DNA of 20,089 nucleotides from assembly GCA_015490395.1 (NCBI GenBank), contig WFXX01000333.1:1-20089 (forward strand), given 5' to 3'. Shown here in pieces: positions 8,081 to 14,568 of the stretch; within the stretch, counting starts at the first letter, position 1, and each line of letters begins with the position of its first letter. The position numbers and the translations under genes were made by a program. This DNA comes from Gammaproteobacteria bacterium. Lineage in GTDB: Bacteria > Pseudomonadota > Gammaproteobacteria > DRLM01. The notes below the pieces were generated by a model. It made no database searches. It had not been told where the DNA came from and saw only the letters and a program-made list of their open reading frames with translations.

Positions 8081-8674
8081 ATGGGTAAGAAGCAGCCCCT
8101 GCGCCAGGGTGAGAAAATCCTGTTCGGCATCTTTGGGGCCTTCATGGCTGCGGCCATCTTGGCCTATATCGGCATGGAGTGGGCGCGCTCGCGTATGGAC
8201 CGGCCCATGTTCCCGGTGCTCACCCATTTCGAGCTCAGCGAGGAGGGGAAGCAAGGCTCGGTGGTCTTCCGGGAGCGCCGGTGCACCTCCTGCCACCGTG
8301 CCATGCGCAACGGCACCAACATGGGGCTGAGCCTAGACGGTATTGGCTCGCGCCGCACCCGTGACTGGTTGCTGGCCTTCTTGAAGGACCCGGAGGCCAC
8401 CTACGGGGCTCCCACCCTGGACCACGGGCCCGCTCCCAAGGAGGCAGCCTACGTCGCCAAGTTACCTGAGCACGAGTTGGCGCAGCTGGCCACCTTCCTC
8501 TCGGAGCTGAGGGCCGACCAGGGGTCGGCGGCCGCCCCCCTCCCGCCACCTGGCCCCTCGCCCTTCATCGACTCCATGGTCAGGATCTTCGCCCCTGAGG
8601 AGTGGAAGGAAAAGTATGAGGATGTGCGGCAACGTGCGGCGCCACCGGCCGCTGGGCAGGAGGAGGGAAGGTGA
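8081..8674 (+). CDS. Membrane-anchored monoheme cytochrome c, no clear axial Met
   Basis: This 197-aa protein has an uncleaved N-terminal anchor helix (about 13-33) and a periplasmic cytochrome c domain with one heme site, CTSCH (68-72). Conserved elements are LDGIGSR (85-91) and the closing helix LPEHELAQLATFL (128-140). Oddly, the stretch between them, where class I cytochromes place the axial Met, holds no Met. His115 in LDHG is a possible substitute. A Pro-rich linker (150-162) leads to a short C-terminal helix. The start has GGAGGG upstream. The stop overlaps the GTG of the mini-CcoN gene, implying coupled translation. It is a paralogue of the anchored cytochrome at 15220, which does keep Met. 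It is a probable electron carrier in the oxidase system. Confidence 0.87.
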   Translation: MGKKQPLRQGEKILFGIFGAFMAAAILAYIGMEWARSRMDRPMFPVLTHFELSEEGKQGSVVFRERRCTSCHRAMRNGTNMGLSLDGIGSRRTRDWLLAFLKDPEATYGAPTLDHGPAPKEAAYVAKLPEHELAQLATFLSELRADQGSAAAPLPPPGPSPFIDSMVRIFAPEEWKEKYEDVRQRAAPPAAGQEEGR

Positions 8675-9189
8675 CTCGCCCTTGGGATGATCCGGAGTAT
8701 GTGCGCTACACTCTCTGGTTCGTGTATGCGTGCATCATCTACAGCATCATCGGCTTCTCCTGGGGAGCCCTGATGGGTGGGATCACCGAGTTTCGTCACT
8801 TCGTGGATCATCGGCTCCACGGTGAGCTCATCGTTCGGGCCCATACTCACATCAATTTGCTGGGCTGGGTGGAGATGGCCATCTTCGCCGCCGTCTACTA
8901 CATCGTGCCCCGGCTTGTACGGCGGCCCATCCACAGCGTGCCGCTGGTCAAGGTCCATTTCTGGATCCATAACGTTGGGCTCCTGGGTATGGTCGTCTTC
9001 TTCACCACGGCCGGTATTCTGGGCGGTACGGCTAGCCTGACCCTGAGCCCTGAGGAGATCGAGCCTATCGTTCAGCCCTGGTTGGCCTTGGTGGGCATTT
9101 CCGGTGGCTTGGTGTTGCTGGCCAATCTGATTTGGGCCTACAACATCTTCCGCACCTGCAGGGGGCGGAGGGAGGAGGTGGCGCCATGA
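8671..9189 (+). CDS. Mini-CcoN: stand-alone homologue of the C-terminal third of the cbb3 catalytic subunit
   Basis: This 172-aa membrane protein has about four helices. Residues 57-66 (AHTHINLLGW) match the CcoN helix that carries both axial histidines (HxH, here His58 and His60). Similarity to the full CcoN in this window continues through VKVHFW, TAGI and LIWAYN to the C-terminus. CuB histidines, the crosslinked Tyr and the first heme b His lie in the part of CcoN that is absent. It therefore cannot be a complete oxidase but could bind heme or pair with another subunit. The GTG start overlaps the previous stop (GTGA) and its own stop overlaps the next ATG, so three genes are coupled. Short 'cytochrome oxidase subunit I-like' proteins are known in databases; their role is unclear to me. 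Confidence 0.8.
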   Translation: MTRPWDDPEYVRYTLWFVYACIIYSIIGFSWGALMGGITEFRHFVDHRLHGELIVRAHTHINLLGWVEMAIFAAVYYIVPRLVRRPIHSVPLVKVHFWIHNVGLLGMVVFFTTAGILGGTASLTLSPEEIEPIVQPWLALVGISGGLVLLANLIWAYNIFRTCRGRREEVAP

Positions 9190-9728
9190 GAACCAGCCCG
9201 TTAGCGAGGACGCGGCTCCTGCCAGGTCTGATGGCCGCACTGCTCCTGGCCGGCTGTTCGGGCGATGGGCAGGGCGAGGGGGAAGCGCGAGTTGGGTTGC
9301 GGGTAGGTGATAAGGCACCGGCGCTGCGCACCAAGACGCTTCAGGATGTGGGGGGCGACCTCAGCCTCATCACCACGTACCGGCATCCCGACGAACGCAT
9401 GTATCGCCTGAGCTTGGACGAGGCCTTGCGCCAAGGCAAGCCCATCGTCCTCGAGTTCGCCACCCCGGGGCACTGCACCGTCTGTGACAAGCAGCTTCAA
9501 ATACTTAAGGCCCTGCTGGCCAAGTACGAGGGACGAGTGCTGTTTCTACATATGGATCAGTACATGAACCCGGAGGCCTTTCGTGCCTATCGGGTAATGG
9601 GCGACCCATGGACCTTCATCATCGACAGAGAAGGCGTGGTGCGCTTTCGCCGGGCGGGTCGGATGCTCTATGGAGAGCTGGACGCTGAGATTCGCCGGGT
9701 CCTCGGGGAGCGTCAGGTCGAGGGTTAG
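9186..9728 (+). CDS. Thioredoxin-fold lipoprotein (TlpA/Sco-like)
   Basis: This 180-aa protein has a lipoprotein signal with lipobox LLAGC (lipidated Cys24). A thioredoxin-like fold follows: the strand PIVLEFATPGH, active-site CTVC (Cys97-Cys100), and the cis-Pro region DPWTFII (Pro141). A membrane-tethered periplasmic thiol reductase next to cytochrome and oxidase genes fits a role in reducing apocytochrome cysteines or handling copper for CuB; this is inferred from family and context. It is not a plain Sco protein: the CxxC spacing is thioredoxin-like rather than CxxxC, and no Sco distal His is obvious. Start ATG 9186 overlaps the mini-CcoN stop. Confidence 0.85.
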   Translation: MRTSPLARTRLLPGLMAALLLAGCSGDGQGEGEARVGLRVGDKAPALRTKTLQDVGGDLSLITTYRHPDERMYRLSLDEALRQGKPIVLEFATPGHCTVCDKQLQILKALLAKYEGRVLFLHMDQYMNPEAFRAYRVMGDPWTFIIDREGVVRFRRAGRMLYGELDAEIRRVLGERQVEG

Positions 9729-9794
9729 GCCCCTAGAAGAAGGGCGGGCAGCGGGAAAGCTGGCAGGGAGAGCGGACAAGAGGGCAAGCCGCCG

Positions 9795-10247
9795 ATGGCG
9801 GGCAAGTGCCGTTATGAGCTGACCCGGGACAGGCGGGGGGTGATTTGGGACTTGCTGCTCTACGTCCCTACGGTGGTGGCCTTGGGCTCGATTGGGCTCC
9901 ACCTTTGGTACGGCGGGCAGCAAGGGTTAGCCTATCTTCTCTACTTCTTGGCTAGCTTCTTTACCATTGCCGGTGCCCACCGGGTCCTGGGGCGGCTGCT
10001 GGCGCTACCTGGGGCTCCGGTGGCCTTGGAGCTCGATAGGCGCGAGATTCGGCTCGATCTTCGTAACGGTCGTCAAGTGCGCCTGGTGGCCGATCTGCGC
10101 TACTACCCGGACTACGCGGGCAAGTCCTTCGGGTTGGTGGGGGTGGACCAAGAGGGGCGCAAGCGCCAGTTTATTCTCCACCGGGGCCAGTTCCGTGAGC
10201 CCTCGGCGTTCGACGATGCCCGCTCCCGGTTGAAGGTCTTTCGCTGA
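9795..10247 (+). CDS. Two-helix membrane protein with cytoplasmic beta-rich domain, unknown
   Basis: This 150-aa protein has two hydrophobic helices (about 17-38 and 45-66) followed by about 80 residues alternating charged and hydrophobic positions (ALELDRREIRLDL onward). That pattern suggests a beta-rich domain, possibly similar to bacterial PH-like domains. No heme site or metal motif is present. It lies 66 bases after the lipoprotein gene on the same strand and converges with the small minus-strand gene, leaving only 4 bases between stops. I do not recognise a named family. A structural or assembly role in the respiratory cluster is inferred from position only. Confidence 0.6.
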   Translation: MAGKCRYELTRDRRGVIWDLLLYVPTVVALGSIGLHLWYGGQQGLAYLLYFLASFFTIAGAHRVLGRLLALPGAPVALELDRREIRLDLRNGRQVRLVADLRYYPDYAGKSFGLVGVDQEGRKRQFILHRGQFREPSAFDDARSRLKVFR

Positions 10248-10251
10248 GATC

Positions 10252-10497
10252 TCAGGAGCCGTCTTCTCCACGCGGGCGAGCCTTCTCGGTGCCGCTCCCC
10301 GATGGGCGTCGGCGCTTGGCCACGTCCCAGGCCATCAGGGCCACTGCCACCACCCCCGCCCCCACCACTGCCGCGATGGCGAGCTTCTCCGTGCGTGGCG
10401 AGACCAGCCCCCCTAGCAGCATATGCACGGAGTAGCCCAGGATGTAGAGCGCCCCCAATGCCCCCAACGCGTAGAAGAAGATTTCCTTCTTTGGCAT
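10252..10497 (-). CDS. Small two-helix membrane protein, unknown
   Basis: This 81-aa protein begins MPKKEIFFYALGALGALY and has two hydrophobic helices (about 6-31 and 39-57). A basic, Ser/Gly/Arg-rich tail follows. ATG 10497 was chosen over a start at 10671 because hydrophobic coding begins here and AGGAAGAAG lies just upstream, while the extra 58 residues would be Arg/Gly-rich with no structure. It is the only minus-strand gene inside the oxidase cluster and is divergent from the 99-aa gene at 10763. The family is not recognised. Confidence 0.6.
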   Translation of the reverse strand: MPKKEIFFYALGALGALYILGYSVHMLLGGLVSPRTEKLAIAAVVGAGVVAVALMAWDVAKRRRPSGSGTEKARPRGEDGS

Positions 10498-10614
10498 GTG
10501 ACTTCTTCCTCGTCCATGGGCCGTCGCCCGCCTTCGGGATCTCCATGATACGTCGCTCTTTCCTTGCGGACTACGGCGCGGCCGCAGCTGGCGGGGCAGC
10601 CCTCCAGTCCCCCC

Positions 10615-10644
10615 TTGACGGAGACGGGAGCGGTGTGCAAAGAT
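10615..10644 (+). promoter_or_regulatory. Candidate promoter for the main oxidase operon
   Basis: TTGACG (10615-10620, five of six consensus bases) is followed 18 bases later by AAAGAT (10639-10644). The leader to ATG 10763 would be about 110 bases. The intergenic region 10498-10762 between divergent genes must hold this promoter and one for the minus-strand gene. No clear FNR box (TTGAT-N4-ATCAA) was found in it. Confidence 0.42.
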
Positions 10645-10762
10645 CGGCAAGCCCGGTAAAGGGGGGCTCAATTGGGTCCCTCAGAGCCATCAATAACATA
10701 GAGAAACGATCCAGTAAGGCGCGGGGCGCTGCGGACACTGGGAGAGATAAGGAGGGGCACTC

Positions 10763-11062
10763 ATGAACAAGCTCTCACCCGCCAAGACCTTCATGGCCTC
10801 CTTCATCGGAGGGTTCACCACGGGCATGGGCAACGGCAGCGTGTTCGGTGCCGCGCTGATGTGCGCCCTGGGCCGTGGGCGCTTCGATGACTGGGGGGGG
10901 TGGTATGGTGATGCTTATGATCCCACCACTTTCACCGGCTTCATCAACTGGTGCATGCTCGTCTTCGGTGCGGCCTTCACCATCATTATGCTGATCGCCC
11001 TGAACCGTCACGGCGAGCTGGAGCGGGCCGCCGAGGCCAGGGTCACCTCGGGGGCCGCCTAA
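10763..11062 (+). CDS. 99-aa membrane protein, first gene of the oxidase operon, unknown
   Basis: ATG 10763 has a strong AAGGAGGGG site upstream. The protein has a Gly-rich hydrophobic segment (about 10-36, with MASFIGGFTTGMGNGS), a short polar loop rich in Trp, Tyr and Asp (41-57) and a second helix (about 58-80). A charged cytoplasmic-type tail follows. No heme or metal motif is visible. Leading the operon that encodes CcoN and CcoO, it may be an accessory subunit or assembly factor; this is positional inference. Confidence 0.65.
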   Translation: MNKLSPAKTFMASFIGGFTTGMGNGSVFGAALMCALGRGRFDDWGGWYGDAYDPTTFTGFINWCMLVFGAAFTIIMLIALNRHGELERAAEARVTSGAA

Positions 11063-11104
11063 GGGCTGCCTGGGGGCCGGGACGAGCTCAAGGGAGGGAA
11101 AGGG

Positions 11105-11200
11105 ATGCTGGCGACCATCGCGGCTATTTTGGGAATCCTGCTGGCTTTCTCCAGCATGTGGTTCGCCTGGTATCTGCTGATGCCGGGGAGGCATGACTGA
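11105..11200 (+). CDS. 31-aa single-pass membrane microprotein
   Basis: The product begins MLATIAAILGILLAFSSMW and ends in MPGRHD, which makes one membrane helix of about 22 residues. GGGAGGG (11092-11098) lies 6 bases before the ATG. It sits between the 99-aa gene and ccoN on the same strand. Its size and single helix fit a small oxidase subunit such as CcoM, CcoQ or CcoH remnants, but sequence alone does not assign it. Confidence 0.6.
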   Translation: MLATIAAILGILLAFSSMWFAWYLLMPGRHD

Positions 11201-11205
11201 ACAGC

Positions 11206-11230
11206 GGCCGCGGGCCTAGGGCCTGCGGCC
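11206..11230 (+). terminator. Stem-loop upstream of ccoN (weak terminator or processing site)
   Basis: GGCCGCGGGCC (11206-11216) pairs with GGCCTGCGGCC (11220-11230) over 11 positions with one mismatch around a TAG loop. It is followed by TTTGCGTTTAT, a broken T-tract. It could partly terminate transcription from upstream or protect the 5' end of the ccoN message. Confidence 0.5.
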
Positions 11231-11276
11231 TTTGCGTTTATACGGGTAGCTTTCGAGACGGGGGAGGTCCACGACC

Positions 11277-12683
11277 ATGTTCAAGTACCTGTTCGCCAGG
11301 AACGAGGACATCCCGCCGGGAACGGCGGCGGTCTACTTCGGCTATTCATCCATCATCTGGTTCATCATTGGTACCGGGCTCGGGTCTTTCAACGCCGCCA
11401 AGCTGGCGTTCCCCGACTTTGTGACCGGCAGCGAGCTCTTCGCCTTCGGTCACATGCGCCAGGTGCATGTCCATGCCGTGATCTTCGGATGGATCTCCAT
11501 GGCTTTTGCCATGGCGATGATGTACATCACCCCAGCCCTCGGCAACACGCGGCTGTGGTCTGAGAAGCTGGGGGTGTGGAACTGCTTCCTGTGGAACGTG
11601 GGCCTGTCCCTGGGCCTGACGCTGCTCTGGACGGGGATGACCTCCGGTCGCGAGTACTCGGACTTCCCCTGGATCATCGATCTGTACATCGCGGCCTTCA
11701 TCGCCCTGCCCCTGGCCATCAACGTGTGGATGACCATCTTGAAGCGGCGCACCCAGGGCATCTACACCACCAACTGGTTCTTCGGGGCCGGCGTGTTCAT
11801 GGTGACCATCGTGTTCCTGGTGGGGAACACGCCTGAGTGGTTCCAGCTCACTGGGCTGAGCGAGGCCTACCTGACCTGGTGGTTCGCCCACAACGTGCTG
11901 GGTCTGTGGATCACGCCGGTGGCTGCGGCCATTGCTTACTACACGGTGCCCAAGATCACCGGTAATCCGCTGTACTCGCACCGTATCGGTCACCTGCACT
12001 TCTGGTCGGTCGTGGTCTTCTACTCCACCCCGGCGGCGCACCACCTGATGTCTGCGCCCCTGCCGGAGTGGCTGAAGTCCTTCGCCTCCGTGGAGGGCGT
12101 GCTCATCCTGGTGCCGGCCATCGCCTTCGTGTCCAACCTGCTGCTCACGATGACCGGCAAGTGGCACTACTTCGTGGATAACCTGGAGATCAAGTTCACG
12201 ATCACGGGTGTGCTGCTGGCCATCCCTCTGAACATGCAGGGCGGCTTCCAGCAGACCCGGGCCATCAACTGGTACATCCACGGCACGGGTTGGATCGTGG
12301 CGCATGCGCACCTTGCCCTGCTGGGCTTCTCCACCTTCTTGGAGGCTGCGGCCGTCTACTATGGCCTGCAGACCATCATGCGCCGGAAGCTTTACTCGCT
12401 CACGCTGGGTAACTTCCACTTCTGGCTGTTGCTGATCGGCTTCGCCACCTACTGGATCTCCATGACCATCGCCGGGCTGATCCAGGGTGCCGCCAAGATC
12501 TATGAGGTGCCGTATATCGACACCGTGATCGCGGAGCATCCCTACATGATCGCTCGGTGGGTGGGCGGCACCCTGGTGTTCACCAGCAACATCGTTTGGC
12601 TGTACAACATGTGGATGACCGCCCGGGCTGGCACGGAGATCCCCGCGGGGCGTCTGCCGCACGAGCTGGCCTACGAGCGCTGA
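11277..12683 (+). CDS. ccoN: cbb3-type (C-family) heme-copper oxidase catalytic subunit I, divergent
   Basis: This 468-aa protein has about 12 helices and is the O2-reducing subunit. Ligands visible by alignment to classical CcoN are heme b His64 (in RQVHVHAVIFGW), CuB ligands His205 (WWFAHN), His255 and His256 (AAHHL), the crosslinking Tyr249 six residues before His255, and the HxH pair His343/His345 (VAHAHLALLGF) for hemes b3 and b. An intact Tyr argues for an oxidase over a nitric oxide reductase. The glutamate conserved in classical CcoN 22 residues before HxH is replaced by Gln321. GGGGGAGG (11262-11269) precedes the ATG at 11277. The ccoO-like gene follows after 24 bases. Confidence 0.92.
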   Translation: MFKYLFARNEDIPPGTAAVYFGYSSIIWFIIGTGLGSFNAAKLAFPDFVTGSELFAFGHMRQVHVHAVIFGWISMAFAMAMMYITPALGNTRLWSEKLGVWNCFLWNVGLSLGLTLLWTGMTSGREYSDFPWIIDLYIAAFIALPLAINVWMTILKRRTQGIYTTNWFFGAGVFMVTIVFLVGNTPEWFQLTGLSEAYLTWWFAHNVLGLWITPVAAAIAYYTVPKITGNPLYSHRIGHLHFWSVVVFYSTPAAHHLMSAPLPEWLKSFASVEGVLILVPAIAFVSNLLLTMTGKWHYFVDNLEIKFTITGVLLAIPLNMQGGFQQTRAINWYIHGTGWIVAHAHLALLGFSTFLEAAAVYYGLQTIMRRKLYSLTLGNFHFWLLLIGFATYWISMTIAGLIQGAAKIYEVPYIDTVIAEHPYMIARWVGGTLVFTSNIVWLYNMWMTARAGTEIPAGRLPHELAYER

Positions 12684-12707
12684 TAACAATCGAGGGAGGG
12701 ATCGAAG

Positions 12708-13658
12708 GTGGCTTTCAGAGAGTACAAGATCGGCACGCGGCTCTTCGGCGTCGCCTTGGGGGGGTCGATGATGATCACCCTCTACTTCCCGACCATCGAC
12801 ATGACGTCGGTGCAGGCGACGGAAGTGGCCCTGCGGAAAGCCCTCTCGGCGGGCCGGCAAAACGGCTTCGCCTACGAGGACCCCTTCGTGACGGGTGAGG
12901 GCAAGCCGGTGACGGTGGTCCTGCGCAAGGACCCCGTCACCGGCGAGAAGATGGAGCCCATGGAGGCCTATGTCTTTCCGCCTGGGACTCCTTTCCCTAG
13001 TGCTATCCGGCATCCCCGGACCCTGGGGAGCGGGGTGAAGGAGCTGAGCTTGCAGCAGGGGCGGATTGGCGAGGCCGACGAGTCCCGGGGGGCGGTGTTC
13101 TATGTGGACCACGCCACCTATCAGGGTGAGAAGCTGGCCTACATCGTCAACGCCACCGCCATCAAGGGCTGGCAGCCGGAGCAGGTGTTGGCCTCTGTGC
13201 CGGAGGAAGACAAGAAGTACATCGGCACGGGCAAGACCCTGTTCGTCCGTGAGCAGTGTTGGTGGTGCCACACCTTGCTGCCGGAGCAGACCCAGGACTG
13301 GCAGTATTTTGGTGTGCCGCCGCGCCTGGGTGACTTTAACTCCGAAGGTCCTACCGCCTTCGGCTCGGACCGCAAGGCGCCTGATCTCCTCCACGTCGCC
13401 TCGCGCAACTCTTCGCGCGAGTGGATGCTGATGCACTTCTTCAATCCGCGCCTAGTGCAGCCACACTCCATCATGCCGCGCTTTGACTACCTGTGGGACG
13501 AGGTGGATGCCAACGGCAACAAGATCGACTATGCGGCGTGGCGCAAGGCGTATGAGGAGTATGAGGAGGGCAAGCGGATCTATCCGCCTGAGGTGCCCGA
13601 GCCTCATCCAGATAGCCGCATCCGCAAGCTGGTGGACTTCATCCTCAGCTTGAAGTGA
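12708..13658 (+). CDS. ccoO: CcoO-like monoheme cytochrome c subunit with long insertion
   Basis: This 316-aa protein has an N-terminal anchor region (about 10-30) and a C-terminal cytochrome domain. The heme site is CWWCH (184-188), preceded by GKTLFVREQ as in CcoO (G-x2-x-Y/F-x2-E-x-C). The CcoO hallmark FGSDRKAPDLLHVASRNS follows, then the axial Met256 in HSIMPRF. CcoO accepts electrons and passes them to heme b of CcoN. Classical CcoO is roughly 200-240 aa. Here about 130 extra residues (35-165) lie between anchor and heme domain and resemble nothing I recognise. The start is GTG 12708, with GGGAGGG upstream. It is directly downstream of ccoN and surely the same operon. Confidence 0.88.
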   Translation: MAFREYKIGTRLFGVALGGSMMITLYFPTIDMTSVQATEVALRKALSAGRQNGFAYEDPFVTGEGKPVTVVLRKDPVTGEKMEPMEAYVFPPGTPFPSAIRHPRTLGSGVKELSLQQGRIGEADESRGAVFYVDHATYQGEKLAYIVNATAIKGWQPEQVLASVPEEDKKYIGTGKTLFVREQCWWCHTLLPEQTQDWQYFGVPPRLGDFNSEGPTAFGSDRKAPDLLHVASRNSSREWMLMHFFNPRLVQPHSIMPRFDYLWDEVDANGNKIDYAAWRKAYEEYEEGKRIYPPEVPEPHPDSRIRKLVDFILSLK

Positions 13659-13674
13659 CAGGGAGGAGGGATCA

Positions 13675-14310
13675 ATGGCTTGGCGTTTCGACAATCCGCT
13701 GTACACGCTCTCCGACGAGGAGTCCAACAAGCGGGCAATGGAGCTGTGGGAGAAGGAGAGCTTGGGTGGGCTGACCGAGAACAATAATCGCCTACCCGTC
13801 CCGGTGGTCTGGCTGTTGGCCCTGACCATCGTCACGGCCTTCGCTATCACCTTCCCCCTGTGGGGGCAGCGGCCCACGGCGGCCATCTATGAGGAATATA
13901 TTGCCCTCATGGACACGCCGGAGGTGCAGCAGATCCAGGACGATGCACAGAAGATGGAGTACATCGTCCGTACGGTGAAGGCCAAGGGCTCCAAGTATGA
14001 GGCCCTGCAGGATCGGCACCCGGTGGACATGGATGACCTTCGGCTGATCAAGGATGACATCATTGAGCTGAAGCGCCAGAATGCCGATCTGGAGGAGTAC
14101 TTCGTGGTGGGGCCGGACGTGGTGCTGGCTAACTTTGAGGGTAACCTGAAGCCGGACGGCACCCGGGAGCGGAAGCAGCCGTGGTGGGACAAGGGCTACA
14201 CCATCGACGTGTTCTACGTGGCTTACTTCTGCATCGCGGTGATGATCGCGGTAAAGCGTCTGCCGCACTACAGCTGGCAGCCTGATCATCACAAGTACCA
14301 CCACGGCTGA
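13675..14310 (+). CDS. Heme-free protein resembling the CcoP N-terminus
   Basis: This 211-aa protein has two membrane helices (about 42-63 and 176-194). The stretch ENNNRLPVPVVWLLALTIV resembles the CcoP entry motif (L-x-N-P-L-P-x-W-W before its helix). In classical CcoP two CxxCH domains follow; here none exists. Instead residues 66-172 form a charged, helix-rich loop (QIQDDAQKMEYIV, LIKDDIIELKRQNADLEE) that could be a coiled coil. The C-terminus is His-rich (HYSWQPDHHKYHHG), a possible metal site. ATG 13675 follows GGGAGGAGGG. Its position after ccoO is that of ccoP. I infer a structural replacement for CcoP; the homology is tentative. Confidence 0.68.
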   Translation: MAWRFDNPLYTLSDEESNKRAMELWEKESLGGLTENNNRLPVPVVWLLALTIVTAFAITFPLWGQRPTAAIYEEYIALMDTPEVQQIQDDAQKMEYIVRTVKAKGSKYEALQDRHPVDMDDLRLIKDDIIELKRQNADLEEYFVVGPDVVLANFEGNLKPDGTRERKQPWWDKGYTIDVFYVAYFCIAVMIAVKRLPHYSWQPDHHKYHHG

Positions 14311-14340
14311 GGGCCCAGATCAGCTCGGGAGGAAAGAGCC

Positions 14341-14472
14341 ATGATTGACATCGACAACCCACCCCTGGTGCTTCTGGGGATCATCATCCTGGTGTTCATA
14401 GCACCTTTTATCTACAGCTTCTTCGTGGACAACTGGGACAAGGAGACGCCACCGGAGAAGTTTATCGACTGA
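14341..14472 (+). CDS. 43-aa single-pass membrane microprotein (possible CcoQ-like subunit)
   Basis: The product begins MIDIDNPPLVLLGIIILV, has one helix (about 8-28) and ends in an acidic tail (WDKETPPEKFID). GGGAGGAAAG precedes the ATG. It follows the CcoP-like gene by 30 bases. CcoQ proteins are also short single-helix proteins with polar tails, but their tail motif is not present, so this assignment is open. Confidence 0.68.
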   Translation: MIDIDNPPLVLLGIIILVFIAPFIYSFFVDNWDKETPPEKFID

Positions 14473-14497
14473 GGTCCCCGAAAGGGATGAAGTTAGG

Positions 14498-14552
14498 CCG
14501 GCGGCGCTTACTTACCGCCGGAGGGAGGGGCGCCAGGGCGGTCTGGCGCCCC
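14498..14552 (+). other. Two tandem stem-loops in the gap after the oxidase subunit genes
   Basis: Stem 1 is CCGGCGG (14498-14504) with CCGCCGG (14515-14521) and a 10-base loop. Stem 2 is GGGGCGCCA (14527-14535) with TGGCGCCCC (14544-14552) and an 8-base loop, followed by only TTCC. Without a T-run they are weak terminators at best. They may set the relative expression or stability of the catalytic genes upstream versus the accessory genes downstream. Confidence 0.6.
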
Positions 14553-14568
14553 TTCCACGCTTGGGGCC

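Noticed and set aside
10498..10762. FNR-type anaerobox controlling the oxidase operon
   Set aside because: I looked for TTGAT-N4-ATCAA because cbb3 operons often carry one; no match of useful quality was found here or in 7937-8080.
11277..12683. Nitric oxide reductase (NorB-like) instead of oxidase
   Set aside because: The Tyr six residues before the first His of the HH pair, crosslinked in cbb3 oxidases and missing in NO reductases, is present, and the next gene is CcoO-like. The altered Glu keeps a small doubt.
11346..13436. A 696-codon open frame on the minus strand, antisense to ccoN and ccoO
   Set aside because: It is His/Gln/Arg/Gly-rich with no domain, no membrane pattern and no ribosome site. 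It mirrors the codon bias of two certain genes on the plus strand in GC-rich DNA.
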